64,000 nt of DNA from Fulvimarina endophytica. GTDB taxonomy: Bacteria > Pseudomonadota > Alphaproteobacteria > Rhizobiales > Rhizobiaceae. Of the stretch, positions 26,577 to 35,377 are shown piece after piece (the first letter of the stretch is position 1; every line of letters starts with the position of its first letter). Below the pieces are notes generated by a model. The model did not search any database. It worked only from the letters and a program-made list of their open reading frames with translations, and was not told the DNA's origin. The DNA lies in contig NZ_QURL01000003.1 of assembly GCF_003403015.1 (NCBI RefSeq), positions 590,936-654,935 on the forward strand. Reading direction: 5' to 3'. The translations under genes and the position numbers were made by a program.

Positions 26577-27215
26577 ATGAGCGAGAAGCCGAAGATCACC
26601 GATGGCATGAGCGAGGACGAGCTCAACGCCCGCCATGCCGACAAGATGAAGAAGAAGAAGGCGGCCCGCGACAAGATCGTCGCCACGAAGACGATCGAGA
26701 AGGGTCTGGTGATCGTCCACACCGGCAAGGGCAAGGGCAAGTCCACGGCCGCCTTCGGCCTCGTCTTCCGCGCGATCGGCAACGGCATGAAGGTCGGCAT
26801 CGTGCAGTTCGTGAAGGGCAAGTGGGAGACCGGCGAGCGCGCCGCGCTCGACCGGTTCCCCGATCAGGTGACCATCACGGCCATGGGCGACGGCTTCACC
26901 TGGGAGACCCAGGACCGCCAGCGCGACATCGAGGCGGCCCGGCAGGCCTGGGAGCGCGCCAAGGCGATGATCATGGACGAGGAGCACGATCTCGTCCTTC
27001 TCGACGAGCTCAACATCGTGCTGCGCTACGACTATCTGGACGTCGCCGAGGTGGTGGATTTCCTGCGCGGCAAGCCGGAGATGAAGCACGTGGTCGTCAC
27101 CGGCCGCAACGCCAAGGACGAACTGATCGATTTCGCCGATCTCGTCACCGAGATGACCATGGTCAAGCACCCGTTCCGCTCCGGCGTGAAGGCGCAGAAG
27201 GGCATCGAGTTCTAG
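26577..27215 (+). CDS. cobO: Cob(I)yrinic acid a,c-diamide adenosyltransferase
   Basis: A 212-residue CobA/CobO-type ATP:corrinoid adenosyltransferase that adds the upper 5'-deoxyadenosyl ligand. The modified P-loop is HTGKGKGKST (about 48-57). VGIVQFVKGKWETGE, LVLLDELNIVLRYDYL and HVVVTGRNA follow in family order. The N-terminal 40 residues are charged, with a KMKKKKAARDK stretch, as in longer CobO proteins. The ATG at 26577 has GGAGAGGGG upstream. It is the last gene of the cobP-GNAT-cobO group. Confidence 0.95.
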   Translation: MSEKPKITDGMSEDELNARHADKMKKKKAARDKIVATKTIEKGLVIVHTGKGKGKSTAAFGLVFRAIGNGMKVGIVQFVKGKWETGERAALDRFPDQVTITAMGDGFTWETQDRQRDIEAARQAWERAKAMIMDEEHDLVLLDELNIVLRYDYLDVAEVVDFLRGKPEMKHVVVTGRNAKDELIDFADLVTEMTMVKHPFRSGVKAQKGIEF

Positions 27216-27434
27216 AGGGTAGTCGCCCGGATCGTGCATGCGTGACAGGCTTTGGTTGACGGCCCGTCTTCCGCCAATGGCTGTTCCCCGACGCTTGCCG
27301 AGGCCAGTTTAGGGCGACGCGCGCATCACCGCCCCGGCTGGACGAGGCCTTCGCGATCGATGCGCAGATCGAAGATCGGAGCGCGGACGGGCCTGCAGAC
27401 AGAGCCTCCCGCTTCCCGAAGCGAGGCCCCGCCC

Positions 27435-28391
27435 ATGTCCCTCAAGCTGACCGGCTTTCACCATCTGACGGCCATCACCGCGAATGCGCCGCGCAATCTC
27501 GTCTTCTACCGGGACGTTCTGGGCCTGAGGCTCGTCAAGAAGACCGTGAACCAGGACGATACCAGCGCCTATCACCTCTTCTATGCCGACGAGGAGGGCT
27601 CGGCGGGAACGGACATCACCTTCTTCGACTGGCCCGCCGCGCCCGAGACGCGCGGCACGGGCTCGGTCAGCCGCACGGGCCTGCGGGTCAAAGGCGAGGA
27701 CGCGCTCGACTACTGGCGCGTACGTCTCGGCGATGCCGGCGTTCAGGTCGCGGAGAAGCGGGTGGTCGACGGCCGCATGGTGCTCGACTTCGAGGACCCG
27801 GAGGGACAGCGCCTGCGCCTCGTCGCCGACGATCGGGGCCCCGACGGTGTGCCGCGCACCGCGAGCGAGGTGCCGGCCGGGCACCAGATCCAGGGGCTCG
27901 GCTCGATCTGCCTTTCGGTGCGCGATCTGGAGCCCACGGCCCGCGTCCTCACCGAGGTGCTCGAAATGACGGATGCCCGCAGCTACGAGGATGCCGGGCG
28001 CACCGTCCACGTCTTCTCCATGAGCGAGGGCGGCAGCGAGACCGAACTCCACGTGATGGTGGACCCCGGTGCCCCGCCTGCCCGGCAGGGGAGCGGCGGC
28101 GTTCATCACGTCGCCTTCCGCACGCCCGACCGCGCGGCTCTCACCGCCTGGACCGAGCGGTTGCGCGGCTATCGCGTTCCCTCCAGCGGAGAGGTCGAGC
28201 GCTTCTATTTCCGCTCCCTCTACTTCCGCATTCCCGCCGGCATCCTGTTCGAGATCGCGACGGACGGCCCGGGCTTCGATGCCGACGAGCCGATGGAGAC
28301 GATGGGCCAGTCGCTCGCCCTGCCGCCCTTCCTCGAGCCGCGCCGGGCCGCGATCGAGGCCTCCCTGGAGCCGCTCGAAACGGCATCGTGA
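27435..28391 (+). CDS. Ring-cleaving dioxygenase, second MhqO-like copy
   Basis: A 318-residue vicinal oxygen chelate protein, paralogous to the gene at 3601 and nearly equal in length. Both share LKLTGFHHLTAITA/GIHHVTAIAG at the start, VLG[LM]RLVKKTVN-x-DD, the GVHHVAFR/SVHHIAFR metal-His segment and the FEIATD-x-PGF end. The two copies differ in the middle and have no shared neighbours. A terminator lies 52 bp past the stop. The ATG at 27435 is set by homology to its paralogue; the open frame upstream is unrelated. The substrate is unknown. Confidence 0.84.
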   Translation: MSLKLTGFHHLTAITANAPRNLVFYRDVLGLRLVKKTVNQDDTSAYHLFYADEEGSAGTDITFFDWPAAPETRGTGSVSRTGLRVKGEDALDYWRVRLGDAGVQVAEKRVVDGRMVLDFEDPEGQRLRLVADDRGPDGVPRTASEVPAGHQIQGLGSICLSVRDLEPTARVLTEVLEMTDARSYEDAGRTVHVFSMSEGGSETELHVMVDPGAPPARQGSGGVHHVAFRTPDRAALTAWTERLRGYRVPSSGEVERFYFRSLYFRIPAGILFEIATDGPGFDADEPMETMGQSLALPPFLEPRRAAIEASLEPLETAS

Positions 28392-28442
28392 TCCCGAACG
28401 CTCCCCGATCGGCCTCCACCGGGCGGACCCGGCGCGCAGAAG

Positions 28443-28475
28443 GGTAGCCAGAACCCGATCGTCTGCTACCTTTTT
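28443..28475 (+). terminator. Rho-independent terminator after the second dioxygenase gene
   Basis: GGTAGC (28443-28448) and AGA (28450-28452) pair with TCT (28462-28464) and GCTACC (28465-28470), with one bulged C. Five T residues follow at once (28471-28475). It separates the dioxygenase gene from phbB, whose ATG is 73 bp further on. Confidence 0.7.
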
Positions 28476-28547
28476 CGAGCACCGGGCCGATTCGGCGCAG
28501 CGCGTGCGTCGGACGGGTGCTCGAACGGATCAAAAGGGAGGAAAAAC

Positions 28548-29273
28548 ATGGGTCGTGTTGCTATCGTGACGGGTGGGACGCGCGGGATCGGAGCGGCGAT
28601 CTCGAAGGCGCTGAAGGAGGCCGGCCACACCGTGGCGGCGACCTATGGTGGCGACGACGCGAAGGCCAACGCCTTCAAGGACGAGACCGGCATTTCGGTC
28701 TACAAGTGGGATGTGAGTTCCTACGAGGCCTGCGCCGAGGGCATCAAGAAGGTCGAGAGCGAACTCGGACCGATCGAGATCCTCGTCAACAATGCCGGCA
28801 TCACCCGCGACGCGCCCTTCCACAAGATGAAGCCCGAGCAGTGGAAAGAGGTGATCGACACCAATCTCAGCGGCGTCTTCAACATGACCCATCCCGTCTG
28901 GGCCGGCATGCGCGAGCGCAGCTTCGGGCGCATCGTCACGATTTCCTCGGTGAACGGCCAGAAGGGCCAGTTCGCCCAGGCGAACTATTCGGCCGCGAAG
29001 GCGGGCGATATCGGCTTCACCAAGGCCCTGGCCCAGGAAGGCGCGCGCAAGAACATCACCGTCAACGTCGTCGCGCCCGGCTACATCAATACGCAGATGA
29101 TGGACTCGATCCCCGAAAAGGTCATGAACGAGACCATCCTGCCGCAGATCCCGGTCGGCCGCCTCGGCGAGCCCGAGGAGATCGCCCGCTGCGTCGCCTT
29201 CCTCGTCTCCGACGATGCGGGCTTCATCACGGGCTCGACCATCACGGCGAACGGCGGTCAGTATCTCGACTAA
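28548..29273 (+). CDS. phbB: Acetoacetyl-CoA reductase
   Basis: A 241-residue short-chain dehydrogenase. NADPH site is TGGTRGIG (8-15), NNAG at 81-84, and the catalytic triad is S134, Y147 and K151 (NYSAAKAG). SVNGQKGQFAQANYS is typical of PhbB/PhaB rather than FabG. It reduces acetoacetyl-CoA to (R)-3-hydroxybutyryl-CoA for polyhydroxybutyrate storage. GGGAGG lies eight bases before the ATG. The usual partner phbA (thiolase) is not next to it. It ends at a bidirectional terminator shared with ndk. Confidence 0.93.
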   Translation: MGRVAIVTGGTRGIGAAISKALKEAGHTVAATYGGDDAKANAFKDETGISVYKWDVSSYEACAEGIKKVESELGPIEILVNNAGITRDAPFHKMKPEQWKEVIDTNLSGVFNMTHPVWAGMRERSFGRIVTISSVNGQKGQFAQANYSAAKAGDIGFTKALAQEGARKNITVNVVAPGYINTQMMDSIPEKVMNETILPQIPVGRLGEPEEIARCVAFLVSDDAGFITGSTITANGGQYLD

Positions 29274-29305
29274 TCCGAGCGATCATCCGGCTTTCGGGCA
29301 CAACG

Positions 29306-29340
29306 AAAAAGGGCAGCGCGGCGAACCCGTGCTGCCCTTT
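29306..29340 (-). terminator. Bidirectional terminator between phbB and ndk
   Basis: AAAGGGCAGC (29308-29317) pairs exactly with GCTGCCCTTT (29331-29340) around a 13-nt loop. Read on the minus strand, the stem runs into a five-U tract (29310-29306), so it is a strong terminator for ndk. On the plus strand a weaker T-rich stretch follows and can serve phbB. Confidence 0.8.
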
Positions 29341-29366
29341 CTCATGTTTTCAAGTGAGCGGCTGTA

Positions 29367-29789
29367 TCAGCCGACGATCTCGGTCTCGGAGAACCAGTAC
29401 TTGATCTCCTCGGCGGCCGTCTCCGGAGCGTCGGAGCCGTGCACCGAGTTCTCGCCGATCGACAGGGCGAAGGACTTGCGGATCGTGCCCTCGGCGGCAT
29501 CGGCCGGGTTCGTTGCGCCCATCAGCTCGCGATTGCGCGCGATGGCGTTCTCGCCCTGGAGAACCTGGACGACGGTCGGGCCCGAGGACATGGACTCGAC
29601 GAGCTCACCGAAGAAGGGGCGCTCCTTGTGGACGGCGTAGAAGCCCTCGGCCTCGCGCTGGCTCATCCACACGCGGCGCGAGGCGACGACGGTGAGGCCG
29701 CCTTCTTCCAGGACCTTGGTGATGGCGCCGGTCAGGTTGCGCCGGGTCGCGTCCGGCTTGATCATCGAAAAGGTGCGTTCAATCGCCAT
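29367..29789 (-). CDS. ndk: Nucleoside diphosphate kinase
   Basis: A 140-residue Ndk that balances NTP pools by phosphate transfer through a phosphohistidine. The active-site His117 lies in [29 protein letters not shown] opens the protein as usual. The ATG at 29789 has AAGGAAC upstream and gives the standard length; the longer frame from 29807 lacks support. It is convergent with phbB and divergent from the HWE kinase gene. Confidence 0.97.
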   Translation of the reverse strand: MAIERTFSMIKPDATRRNLTGAITKVLEEGGLTVVASRRVWMSQREAEGFYAVHKERPFFGELVESMSSGPTVVQVLQGENAIARNRELMGATNPADAAEGTIRKSFALSIGENSVHGSDAPETAAEEIKYWFSETEIVG

Positions 29790-29962
29790 CTGAAAGGTTC
29801 CTTGCATAGCGCTTGGGGAAAGGTGCCGGTCCTATACAAGCCGCCGACCGATGCGGCAAGGCGGGCGGGCGAGGCGCCGACGCTTGGCGCGCGGCGCTTG
29901 TGGTCGCCTGTCGCAAGCTGTTACAGCTTCGACAAACTCCTTCGCCGCCGGGTGGACCACTC

Positions 29963-31099
29963 ATGACCGATGCGACGAACGCCGCCGAATTCGAAGCCGC
30001 ACGCTCGGCCGCGCTCGCCCGCTACGACATTCTCGATACGCCCAAGGAGGCGGAATTTGACGATCTGGCGGTGATCGCCTCGGAAATCTGCGAGACCCCC
30101 ATCTCGATCGTCAATCTCGTTGATACCGGACGCCAGTTCTTCAAGGCCGAGGTGGGCGTGGGCGAGCGGGAGGTTCCCCTCGAAAACGCCTTCTGCGTCC
30201 ACGCGCTGGATGCGGACGAGGTCCTCGTCGTGCCGGACGTGACGAAGGATGCCCGGTTCTCGAGAAATCCGCTCGTCACCGAGGATCCGAAGATCCGCTT
30301 CTATGCCGGGGCGCTCCTGAAGACTGCGGACGGCTTTCCCATCGGCACGGTCTGCGTCCTCGACACGCGGCCGCGCGAGCTCTCCGCCCAGCAGGTCCGC
30401 GTCCTGAAGCATCTGGCGCGCCAGGCGATGACCCAGCTCGAATTGCGGCGGATCCTGAAGTCCCAGGAGGATGCCCTGACCCAGGCGCGCATCCTCGAAA
30501 CCGAACTTCGCGCCGCCGTCGAACGCCAGAACGACATCGCCCGCGAGATGGCCCATCGCATCAAGAACTCGCTCGCCATCGTCCAGGCGGTGGTCTCCCA
30601 GACCTTCCGCCGGTCCACCGACCCCCAGGAGGCCCGCGCGGCCATCGTGGCGCGACTGGGAGCCCTGTCGCGGGCGCAGGACGCGCTCCTCATGGGCAAT
30701 TCCGAGAAGGCCGATATCCGCGACGTGGTGGAGACCGCGCTCGAACCCCATCGCACGGGGGAGGGGCGGTTTTCGGTCGAGGGGCCGAGGCTGCTTCTCG
30801 ACGCCCAGCGCGCGCTCGGCCTCTCGCTCGCCATCCACGAGCTTTCGACCAATGCCGCCAAATACGGCGCCCTGTCGAATGCGGAAGGCGCCATCCACAT
30901 CACATGGTCGCTTCAGGGCGGCCGCTTCTCCTTCCGGTGGTCCGAATCGGGCGGGCCGCCCGTCCATCCCCCGGGTGCCTCCGGTTTCGGCACCCGTCTC
31001 GTCGAGCGCGTCGTCGCCTCCTATTATGCCGGGGAGGGGCGCCTGCATTACCAGCCGGACGGGCTGATCTTCGAGTTGAAGAGCGGCTGGAAGTCCTGA
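29963..31099 (+). CDS. GAF-domain sensor kinase of the HWE family
   Basis: A 378-residue soluble histidine kinase. The GAF domain spans about 20-165 (RYDILDTPKEAEFDDL; ISIVNLVDTGRQFFKAEVG). The phospho-His is in MAHRIKNSLAIVQAV (about 197-211). The HWE signature is present: HELSTNAAKYGALS and the W-x-E of WSESGGPPV. No transmembrane segment and no partner response regulator are nearby, so it is an orphan. HWE kinases in alphaproteobacteria often feed the PhyR general stress response or single-domain receivers. The ATG at 29963 is where family homology starts. Confidence 0.88.
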   Translation: MTDATNAAEFEAARSAALARYDILDTPKEAEFDDLAVIASEICETPISIVNLVDTGRQFFKAEVGVGEREVPLENAFCVHALDADEVLVVPDVTKDARFSRNPLVTEDPKIRFYAGALLKTADGFPIGTVCVLDTRPRELSAQQVRVLKHLARQAMTQLELRRILKSQEDALTQARILETELRAAVERQNDIAREMAHRIKNSLAIVQAVVSQTFRRSTDPQEARAAIVARLGALSRAQDALLMGNSEKADIRDVVETALEPHRTGEGRFSVEGPRLLLDAQRALGLSLAIHELSTNAAKYGALSNAEGAIHITWSLQGGRFSFRWSESGGPPVHPPGASGFGTRLVERVVASYYAGEGRLHYQPDGLIFELKSGWKS

Positions 31100-31148
31100 T
31101 CTTGAGGCGAGGGCGAGGGCGAGGGTGTGGAGGCTCCGATCTCCCGCG

Positions 31149-31700
31149 TCAGTCGCCGCGATCCTGCGTCCCGTTCTCGAAGAGATGGCGTCCGTCCACG
31201 TCGTCGAGCAGGCGGATATCGAGATCGTCCGAGGTCAGAACCGAGATGTCGCCCGTCGTCTCGAGGACGACCGCGCGGACCTTGTCGATGCTCTGAACGT
31301 TCGCGGCGCGCAGCTTGGCGAGCACGTCGTCGCGCGAGACCCGCTTCTGTCGCATCGTCTCGTCGCGGAACTCGCCATCCTTCAGGAGGAGCGAGGGTCG
31401 GTTCATCAGATAGTCGCTGATCTTGTTGTCCCGGTCGCGGGTCTGCGCGATGAGCATCTGGAGGCCCATCAGGGAGAAGATCGCGATGGCGCCCTGGAGA
31501 TAGGCCGTCCAGGTCGAGACCGTCGCGATCGTGGCGAGCAGCGAGCCCGCCGCGAGCGTGATGATGAAGTCGAACGACGTCATCTTGGAAAAGGACCTGA
31601 GGCCGACGATCCGCACGATCAGGATGACGAGGGCGAGCCCCAGAGCGGAGAGGACGAAGCCCCGGGCGACGGCGTCGAGAACGTCTGGAAGCGCGAACAT
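31149..31700 (-). CDS. DUF421 (YetF-like) membrane protein
   Basis: A 183-residue protein with three N-terminal hydrophobic segments (about 12-85) and a soluble C-terminal domain. GLRSFSKMTSFDFIITLAAGS is the DUF421/YetF signature, and the C-terminal domain carries the LLKDGEFRDETMRQKRVSRDDVLAKLR stretch in order (31308-31385 region). The function is unknown. The ATG at 31700 starts the first helix. It is convergent with the HWE kinase gene and separate from pyrC by 167 bp. Confidence 0.8.
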   Translation of the reverse strand: MFALPDVLDAVARGFVLSALGLALVILIVRIVGLRSFSKMTSFDFIITLAAGSLLATIATVSTWTAYLQGAIAIFSLMGLQMLIAQTRDRDNKISDYLMNRPSLLLKDGEFRDETMRQKRVSRDDVLAKLRAANVQSIDKVRAVVLETTGDISVLTSDDLDIRLLDDVDGRHLFENGTQDRGD

Positions 31701-31867
31701 TAAAGACCCCTCGTGACGGACGGCCCGGCGGCCCGTCTGTCCTCAAGTTAGGGCGTCGGAGCCAAAGGGGGACCCTGTTTGCGCGCCGTCCGATGCGCCT
31801 GCGGAAAACCGGCATCCGGTCGCCTGCCGATCTCGGCACGTAAAAGCCAGACGCCGCTCGGGCTCTC

Positions 31868-33205
31868 TCAAACCGACGGACGAAGCGTCTCGACGAATTC
31901 GGCGGGCTCGCCGGTGGACGGCGTCAGGATCTCGCCCTCCCACATGACGCGCCGTCCGCGAACGAGCGTTCCGACGGGCCAGCCGGTGACGGACCGCCCG
32001 TCATAGGGCGTCCACTTCGAGCGCGATCCGATCCACTCGTTCCTTACGGTCTGACGGCGGGCGAGATCGACGATGGTGAAGTCGGCATCGTAGCCGAGCG
32101 CGATCCGGCCTTTGCCGGAAAGCCCGAAGATGCGCTGGGGACCGGCCGAGGTGAGGTCGACGAAGCGCTGGAGGCTGAGGCGCCCGTTCGCCACATGGTC
32201 GAGCATGATGGGCACGAGGGTCTGGACGCCGGTCATGCCGGAAGGCGAATCGGGATAGGGCTTGGCCTTCTCCTCCAGCGTGTGCGGCGCATGGTCGGAG
32301 CCCAGAACGTCGATGACCCCGGTCTGGATGCCCTGCCAGATCACCTCCCGGTGCCGGGTCTCGCGGACCGGCGGATTCATCTGGATCTTCGTGCCGAGGC
32401 TCGCATAGTCGTCGGCCGTCAGGGTCAGGTGATGGGGTGTCGCCTCGCAGGTGACGTTGCGCTTGCGATTGGAGAGATAGGCGATCTCCTCGCCCGTCGA
32501 AATGTGCAGGACATGGATGCGCGCGCCGGTCTCCTCGGCGATCGAAACGAGACGTTCGGTGCACTGGAGGGCGGCGCGCACGTCGCGCCAGACCGGATGG
32601 GAGGCCGGATCGCCGTCGCGGCGCAGGCCGCTGCGCTCGCGCAGCCGGTACTCGTCCTCCGAATGGAAGGCGGCCCGGCGCCGCGTGCGCTTCAGGATCT
32701 GGCGAACGCCCTCGTCGTCCTCCACGAGAAGCTGGCCGGTGGAGGAGCCCATGAAGACCTTGATGCCGGCAGCCCCCGGCAGGCGTTCGAGCTCGGCGAC
32801 GTCCGACGCGTTCTCGTGGGTTCCGCCCACCCAGAAGGCGAAGTCGCAATGCATGCGGTGACGGGCGCGTCGGACCTTGTCTGCGAGCGCCTCCTCGCTG
32901 GTCGTCAGCGGATTGGTGTTGGGCATCTCGAAGACGCAGGTGACGCCGCCGAGGACGGCCGCCCGCGAGCCGGTCTCCAGATCTTCCTTGTGCTCGTTGC
33001 CGGGCTCGCGGAAATGGACCTGGCTGTCGATGACGCCCGGAAGGATGTGCAGGCCGGTGCAGTCGATCACCTCGTCGGCCGTCGTCGCGTCGAGACTGCC
33101 GATCGCCGCGATCGCCCCGTCGAGGACGCCGACATCGCGCAAGCCTTCGCCGTCCTGATTGACCACCGTCCCGTTCTTGAGGATCAGATCGTAGATCGCG
33201 GTCAT
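31868..33205 (-). CDS. pyrC: Dihydroorotase family protein, QVHFREPG clade
   Basis: A 445-residue cyclic amidohydrolase. FEMPNTNPLTT, IKVFMGSSTGQLLV, HVLHIST, CEATPHHLTLTADDY and VLGSDHAPHT are the conserved dihydroorotase blocks, with His and Asp metal ligands. The first block reads DSQVHFREPG, so the first His of the usual H-x-H metal pair is Gln62. I recall the same substitution in a large bacterial clade annotated as dihydroorotase. Without the partner pyrB nearby, whether it is the main pyrimidine enzyme or a second copy is open. The ATG at 33205 is set by homology. Confidence 0.85.
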   Translation of the reverse strand: MTAIYDLILKNGTVVNQDGEGLRDVGVLDGAIAAIGSLDATTADEVIDCTGLHILPGVIDSQVHFREPGNEHKEDLETGSRAAVLGGVTCVFEMPNTNPLTTSEEALADKVRRARHRMHCDFAFWVGGTHENASDVAELERLPGAAGIKVFMGSSTGQLLVEDDEGVRQILKRTRRRAAFHSEDEYRLRERSGLRRDGDPASHPVWRDVRAALQCTERLVSIAEETGARIHVLHISTGEEIAYLSNRKRNVTCEATPHHLTLTADDYASLGTKIQMNPPVRETRHREVIWQGIQTGVIDVLGSDHAPHTLEEKAKPYPDSPSGMTGVQTLVPIMLDHVANGRLSLQRFVDLTSAGPQRIFGLSGKGRIALGYDADFTIVDLARRQTVRNEWIGSRSKWTPYDGRSVTGWPVGTLVRGRRVMWEGEILTPSTGEPAEFVETLRPSV

Positions 33206-33318
33206 GGGCTTGTCCTTCCTTGTTTCCGGCCGATCTCGGGGATACCTAGGCACCGGGACGCAAACAAGCTCTCTTCTTCCGGCAGAGGGCGCCAAAACGC
33301 ATTCTCAGGGATACCCAG

Positions 33319-34188
33319 ATGCCACATGCCCGGCTCACGGACCGCGCCGTGCTCGTCCTTCGGGGCGAGGAGAGCGAACACTTCCTGCAGAATCTCGTCA
33401 CGGCCGATATTCCCTCGATCGGCGAGCGGACGGCACGACCTTCGGCGCTGCTGACGCCCCAGGGCAAGATCCTCTTCGATTTTCTCGTCTCGCGGATCGA
33501 GGGCGGCTTCCGGCTCGACTGCGTCGCCTCGATCCGTGATGCCCTCGCCAGGCGTCTCGCCATCTACAAGCTGCGGGCCAAGGTGGCGATCGAGCCATCC
33601 GACGATCCCGTCTTCGCGCTCTGGGACCTGAGCGAGCCGGCGGACGTCATCATCGCCGACGAACGGTTCGGTCAGGCCGGTGTCGGCCGGGCCTATGATG
33701 CGGGGAGCCTGCCCGAGGCGCCCGAGGCGGAGGCTGGCGATTATCGCGCGCTGCGGCTGCGCGCCGGCATTCTCGAGGCCGAGACCGACTTTCCCCAGAC
33801 CGAGATGTTCCCCCATGACGTGCTTCTCGACCAGAACGGCGGCGTCTCCTTCAGGAAGGGCTGCTATGTGGGTCAGGAGGTCGTCTCGCGCATGCAGCAT
33901 CGCGGCACTGCGCGCCGGCGGGCGATGCTGGTCGTCGCGGACCGGCACCTGACCGAGGGCGCGCCTCTCACCTCTGCCGGCAAACCCATCGGAACGCTCC
34001 TCGCGTCCGCCCACGGGGAGGGGGTCGCGGTCGTGCGCATCGACAAGCTCGCGGCAGCCCTCGTCCGGGGGGAGGGTGCGTGCGTCGACGGCGTGCCGGT
34101 CGATCTCTCGATCCCGCCCTGGGCCGGATACGCGCTGCCCGAACCGGCGCCTGCCGGAGGGGAAGCCGGCGACGGATCGGACAGCTGA
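33319..34188 (+). CDS. ygfZ: Folate-binding YgfZ/GcvT-like protein
   Basis: A 289-residue YgfZ family protein acting in folate-dependent maintenance of Fe-S enzymes. The signature KGCYVGQEVVSRMQHRG (about 178-194) contains the redox-active Cys. The N-terminal region (SEHFLQNLVTADIPSIGE, ALLTPQGKILFDFLV) matches the family. It overlaps the HD-domain gene by one base (TGATG). It diverges from pyrC across 113 bp. Confidence 0.9.
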   Translation: MPHARLTDRAVLVLRGEESEHFLQNLVTADIPSIGERTARPSALLTPQGKILFDFLVSRIEGGFRLDCVASIRDALARRLAIYKLRAKVAIEPSDDPVFALWDLSEPADVIIADERFGQAGVGRAYDAGSLPEAPEAEAGDYRALRLRAGILEAETDFPQTEMFPHDVLLDQNGGVSFRKGCYVGQEVVSRMQHRGTARRRAMLVVADRHLTEGAPLTSAGKPIGTLLASAHGEGVAVVRIDKLAAALVRGEGACVDGVPVDLSIPPWAGYALPEPAPAGGEAGDGSDS

Positions 34189-34838
34189 TGGCGGGCTCCG
34201 CTAGGAAACAGGCCCGCGTCTGGCAGCGCATGCTGTCGGGCCGCCGGCTTGATCTGCTCGATCCCTCGCCCCTCGACGTGGAGATCGGCGACATCGCCCA
34301 CGGCCTTGCGCGCGTCGCGCGCTGGAACGGCCAGACGCTGGGCGATCACGCCTTCTCCGTCGCCCAGCATTCGCTGATCGTCGAGGCCCTGGTGGCGCGG
34401 TCGGAACCGGATCCGCGCTGGCGTCTGGCGGCGCTTCTGCACGACGGGCCGGAATATGTGGTGGGCGACATGATCTCGCCCTTTAAGGCGGTTCTGGGCG
34501 GGGACTACAAGGCAGTAGAGGCGCGGCTCCAGGCGGCGATCCACCTGCGCTTCGGCCTTCCCGCCGATCTGCCCGCCCCGATCACCAAGCTCGTCAAGGC
34601 GGCAGACCGCACCTCGGCCCGCGAAGAGGCCGTGCGCCTCGCCGGCTTCACCGAGAAGGAGGCCGACGCGCTGTTCGGGCGCGCCTCGATCGATGCCTGT
34701 CTTGCGGCCGAGTTCACGCCGCGCTCCGCCCTCGAGGTGGAGACCGGCTTCCTCGAGCGGTTCGCGCAATTGGAGCGGCAGCTCGCCGATGCCCGCGGCG
34801 AGACGCCGGCATCTCCCGCAATGGCAAGGCAAGGCTGA
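34188..34838 (+). CDS. HD-domain phosphohydrolase (YfbR-like)
   Basis: A 216-residue HD protein. Metal-binding residues are likely H54 (LGDHAF), H61 (VAQHS), H85-D86 (LLHDGPEYVVGDM) and Asp in KAADRTSAREE, an arrangement close to the 5'-nucleotidase YfbR. The ATG at 34188 shares one base with the ygfZ stop, showing translational coupling. The substrate is not established; deoxynucleoside monophosphates are the family guess. Confidence 0.82.
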   Translation: MAGSARKQARVWQRMLSGRRLDLLDPSPLDVEIGDIAHGLARVARWNGQTLGDHAFSVAQHSLIVEALVARSEPDPRWRLAALLHDGPEYVVGDMISPFKAVLGGDYKAVEARLQAAIHLRFGLPADLPAPITKLVKAADRTSAREEAVRLAGFTEKEADALFGRASIDACLAAEFTPRSALEVETGFLERFAQLERQLADARGETPASPAMARQG

Positions 34839-34843
34839 TCCCC

Positions 34844-35377
34844 ATGACCTATCTCGTGGTCTCCTCCCTCGCGGACATGAACGCGACCGTCGCAAAGCAT
34901 GGCGCGCGCGACCTCCTCACCCTCATCAATGCCGAGACCGTGGTCGCGCGGCCGGACGGGATCGCGGCCGATCGCCATCTTGTCCTTGGCTTCAACGACA
35001 TCACCGAGCCGGTCGAGGGACTGGCGGCGCCGGGCGAGACCCATGTCCACCAGCTCATCGAATTCGGCCGAAGCTGGAGCCGCGAGACGCCGCTCGCGAT
35101 CCACTGCTTCGCCGGCATCAGCCGGTCGACGGCGGCGGCCTACATCCTCGCCTCGACGATCAATCCGCAGCTCGACGCGTTCGCCCTGGCGCGGGAGCTC
35201 AGACGCCGTGCGCCGTCCGCGACGCCCAATATCCGCCTCGTCGGTTTCGCCGACGCGATCCTCGGACGGGGCGGGCGCATGGTGGAGGCGATCGGCTCGA
35301 TCGGACGCGGCGCGGACGCCTTCAGCGGAACGCCCTTCGTCCTGCCCCTGACGCTGGACGGTGAGGCGCGGGGCTGA
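34844..35377 (+). CDS. Tyrosine phosphatase-like protein
   Basis: A 177-residue protein with the P-loop HCFAGISRST (87-96), meeting the HC-x5-R signature (C88, R94) of protein tyrosine or dual-specificity phosphatases. The upstream LVLGFNDITEP could supply the general-acid Asp. It starts six bases after the HD gene stop, so ygfZ-HD-PTP form one operon. It abuts the convergent panB stop with no gap (TGATCA). The substrate is unknown. Confidence 0.82.
   Translation: MTYLVVSSLADMNATVAKHGARDLLTLINAETVVARPDGIAADRHLVLGFNDITEPVEGLAAPGETHVHQLIEFGRSWSRETPLAIHCFAGISRSTAAAYILASTINPQLDAFALARELRRRAPSATPNIRLVGFADAILGRGGRMVEAIGSIGRGADAFSGTPFVLPLTLDGEARG

Noticed and set aside
31107..31124. GCGAGG triplet after the HWE kinase gene
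   Set aside because: Three copies of six bases between convergent genes, with no structure or context to support a role.
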